The translations under genes and the position numbers were made by a program. This document shows, piece after piece, positions 5,189 to 6,798 of a stretch of DNA of 6,798 nt. Where the stretch lies: positions 1-6,798 of the forward strand of contig JAGBSL010000059.1 of assembly GCA_017631875.1 (NCBI GenBank). The letters are read 5' to 3'. This DNA comes from Bacteroidales bacterium (lineage in GTDB: Bacteria; Bacteroidota; Bacteroidia; Bacteroidales; UBA932). Positions within the stretch are counted from its first letter, which is position 1, and each line of letters begins with the position of its first letter. The notes beneath the pieces are model-generated. The model saw only the letters and a list, made by a program, of their open reading frames with translations, made no database searches and was not told the DNA's origin.

Positions 5189-6622
5189 ATGAACTCAGAA
5201 AAAGTCCTTTCCTACTTCAAGGAGATAACCAAGATCCCAAGAGAGTCTGGTCACGAAGAGCACATCATCGCTTACCTGCAGAAGTTTGCAGCTGAAAACA
5301 ATCTTGAATGCAAGACCGACGAGGCCGGTAACGTGCTGATCGTAAAGGAGGCAGCTCCGGGATATGAGAATGTCCCTGTAATCGTTCTCCAGAGCCACAC
5401 TGACATGGTATGTGAGAAGAATGAGGGAGTCGAGCATGATTTTGCAAAGGATCCTATCAAATATATCATTAAGGATGGTTGGATGATTGCCCCTGACACG
5501 ACTCTCGGTGCAGACTGCGGAATCGGTGTGGCTGCTCAGATGGCGATGCTCGTTACCGACATTCCATGCGGAAAGATCGAGTGCCTCTTCACAACTGCAG
5601 AGGAGACAGGACTTGACGGTGCTATGGCGCTTCAGCCAGGATTCTTCACAGGAAAAGTACTCCTTAACCTTGACTCTGAGGACGAGGGTGAGATCTTCGT
5701 AGGATGCGCTGGTGGCCTTGACACTACTGCTGAGTTCCATTATACTACAGTTGACGTACAGGAAGGCTTTGAGTTTGAAGAAGTTTTCGTAAAGGACGCG
5801 ATGGGTGGTCACAGCGGCGACGACATCAACAAGGGTCGCGCAAACTCTGTCCAGCTTCTCGGACGCTTCCTTTATAGTTGTCTTGACCTTGACTGGCAGC
5901 TCGTTACAATCGACGGCGGTAACAAGAGAAATGCGATCGCGCGTGAGGCAAAGGCAGTAATTGCTGCTGAGCCGGACACTTTGGATATCATCAATGAGCG
6001 TCTTGAGGCTTATGCTGCAGAAGTCGCTGAAGAGTATGGCGCAATAGAGACTGAACTTAAGCTCGGATTTGAGGACGTCGAACTTCCAGAAGCTAAGGCA
6101 ATCGATGAGATGACTTCATGGAACCTCATCACAGCGCTTTGTGCGGCTCCGCATGGAGTTCTTGCCATGAGCCAGGAGATCGAGAATTTCGTTGAGACAT
6201 CTACCAATCTTGCATCGGTGAAGATGACCCAGCCGGGCGTTATCCGCATCGGCTCGAGCCAGCGCAGCTGCGTTACCGCGGCTCGCCGTGCAGCGGCTGC
6301 GAAGATGGAGGCATGCTTCGTGCTTGCAGGAGCTACTGTAACACACGAGGGTGAGTATCCAGGATGGGCTCCGGCTGCAGAATCGCCAGTTAGAGATGCA
6401 TGTGTAGCTTCATACAGAAAGCTTTTTGGTGTGGATCCTAAGGTTAAGGCTATCCACGCAGGTCTTGAGTGCGGTCTCTTCACAGAGAAGTTCCCTGGCC
6501 TCGACATGGTATCATTCGGACCGACACTCAGGGGAGTGCATGCACCGGGCGAGCGTCTTGACCTTGCTTCGCTCGACAAGTTCGTCGACCTTCTCGTGGA
6601 TGTTGTAACTAATTATAAATAA
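5189..6622 (+). CDS. pepD: aminoacyl-histidine dipeptidase (Xaa-His dipeptidase, M20C)
   Basis: This is a cytosolic two-metal (usually zinc) peptidase that cleaves dipeptides such as beta-Ala-His and other Xaa-His or Xaa-Xaa pairs. It has 477 residues, close to the roughly 485 of E. coli PepD, and no signal peptide. Family positions visible: H70 in SHTDMVCEKN (metal), D109 in TLGADCGIG (bridging metal ligand), E138-E139 in TTAEETGLDGA (catalytic base and metal), D162 in LNLDSEDEGEIF (metal) and H451 in GPTLRGVHAPGE (metal). The lid/dimerisation domain is inserted around 175-390 and includes MGGHSGDDINKGRAN (205-219). All metal ligands are intact. One oddity is C110 where the related enzymes I recall have Asn (ADNGIG). 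The ATG at 5189 gives the expected N-terminus (KVLSYFKEITKIPRESGHEE). It has its own likely promoter, and rpe follows after 5 nt. Confidence 0.95.
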   Translation: MNSEKVLSYFKEITKIPRESGHEEHIIAYLQKFAAENNLECKTDEAGNVLIVKEAAPGYENVPVIVLQSHTDMVCEKNEGVEHDFAKDPIKYIIKDGWMIAPDTTLGADCGIGVAAQMAMLVTDIPCGKIECLFTTAEETGLDGAMALQPGFFTGKVLLNLDSEDEGEIFVGCAGGLDTTAEFHYTTVDVQEGFEFEEVFVKDAMGGHSGDDINKGRANSVQLLGRFLYSCLDLDWQLVTIDGGNKRNAIAREAKAVIAAEPDTLDIINERLEAYAAEVAEEYGAIETELKLGFEDVELPEAKAIDEMTSWNLITALCAAPHGVLAMSQEIENFVETSTNLASVKMTQPGVIRIGSSQRSCVTAARRAAAAKMEACFVLAGATVTHEGEYPGWAPAAESPVRDACVASYRKLFGVDPKVKAIHAGLECGLFTEKFPGLDMVSFGPTLRGVHAPGERLDLASLDKFVDLLVDVVTNYK

Positions 6623-6627
6623 AGAAT

Positions 6628-6798
6628 ATGACACTTATAGCTCCGTCAATGCTTGCTGCTGACTTCCTTCACCTTGAGAAGGATGTACGTATGGTAAACG
6701 AGCATGCAGATCTCTTCCATCTTGATATTATGGACGGAACGTTTGTTCCTAACATTTCATACGGTTTTCCTGTAGTGGAGGCTATCGCTTCAATAGCC
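6628..6798 (+). CDS. rpe: ribulose-phosphate 3-epimerase, N-terminal part (3' end outside window)
   Basis: Rpe interconverts ribulose 5-phosphate and xylulose 5-phosphate in the pentose phosphate pathway, using a (beta/alpha)8 barrel with one metal ion. The frame is open for 57 codons from ATG at 6628 to the window edge; the full protein is usually about 215-225 residues. The start matches the family closely: IAPSMLAADFLHLEKD (residues 4-19, with substrate-binding S7) and LFHLDIMDGTFVPN (29-42), with metal ligands H31 and D33, D33 also being a catalytic acid/base. It begins 5 nt after the pepD stop codon, too close for a promoter of its own, so it is probably cotranscribed with pepD although the two are not metabolically linked. 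Confidence 0.94.
   Translation, partial: MTLIAPSMLAADFLHLEKDVRMVNEHADLFHLDIMDGTFVPNISYGFPVVEAIASIA

Noticed and set aside
5195..5812. 205-codon minus-strand open frame, with another at 6010-6579
   Set aside because: Both lie wholly inside pepD on the opposite strand. pepD has all catalytic motifs in frame, and the antisense products match no family I recognise.

Overview
The window looks like a piece of core chromosome from a Bacteroidota bacterium, most likely Bacteroidales. The grounds are a Bacteroidota-type LptD and a SPOR-bearing cell-wall amidase followed at once by an MCE (MlaD-family) protein. The start sites lack Shine-Dalgarno sequences, and the intergenic regions hold Bacteroides-type promoter boxes (TTTG about 20 nt before TAnnTTTG). 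Genus cannot be fixed from the sequence alone. No mobile element, CRISPR array, RNA gene or phage gene was found.

Layout. Positions 1-1257 (minus strand) carry the first 419 codons of lptD, whose 3' end runs off the left edge. A 92-bp divergent promoter region (1258-1349) separates it from a plus-strand pair 6 nt apart: an N-acetylmuramoyl-L-alanine amidase (1350-2480) and an MCE/MlaD-family lipid-binding protein (2487-3398). A 270-bp AT-rich intergenic region (3399-3668) holds the probable dnaA promoter and several inverted repeats. dnaA (3669-5090) ends in a clear intrinsic terminator (5111-5139). A 12-bp inverted repeat (5140-5173) containing a promoter-like box precedes pepD (5189-6622). 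Five nt after pepD, rpe begins (6628) and runs off the right edge.

How the genes fit together. The left half is an envelope cluster: LptD inserts LPS into the outer membrane, the amidase trims peptidoglycan peptides, and the MCE protein probably moves or holds lipids between the membranes. The right half is housekeeping: replication initiation (DnaA), dipeptide cleavage (PepD) and the pentose phosphate pathway (Rpe). pepD and rpe are probably cotranscribed.

I see no undescribed multi-gene system. The points most worth a second look are regulatory: interlocked divergent promoters between lptD and the amidase, an 8-bp inverted repeat joining the dnaA promoter to its start codon, and the palindrome before pepD. 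At the protein level, the cysteine pattern of LptD and the insertion in the amidase catalytic domain stand out.
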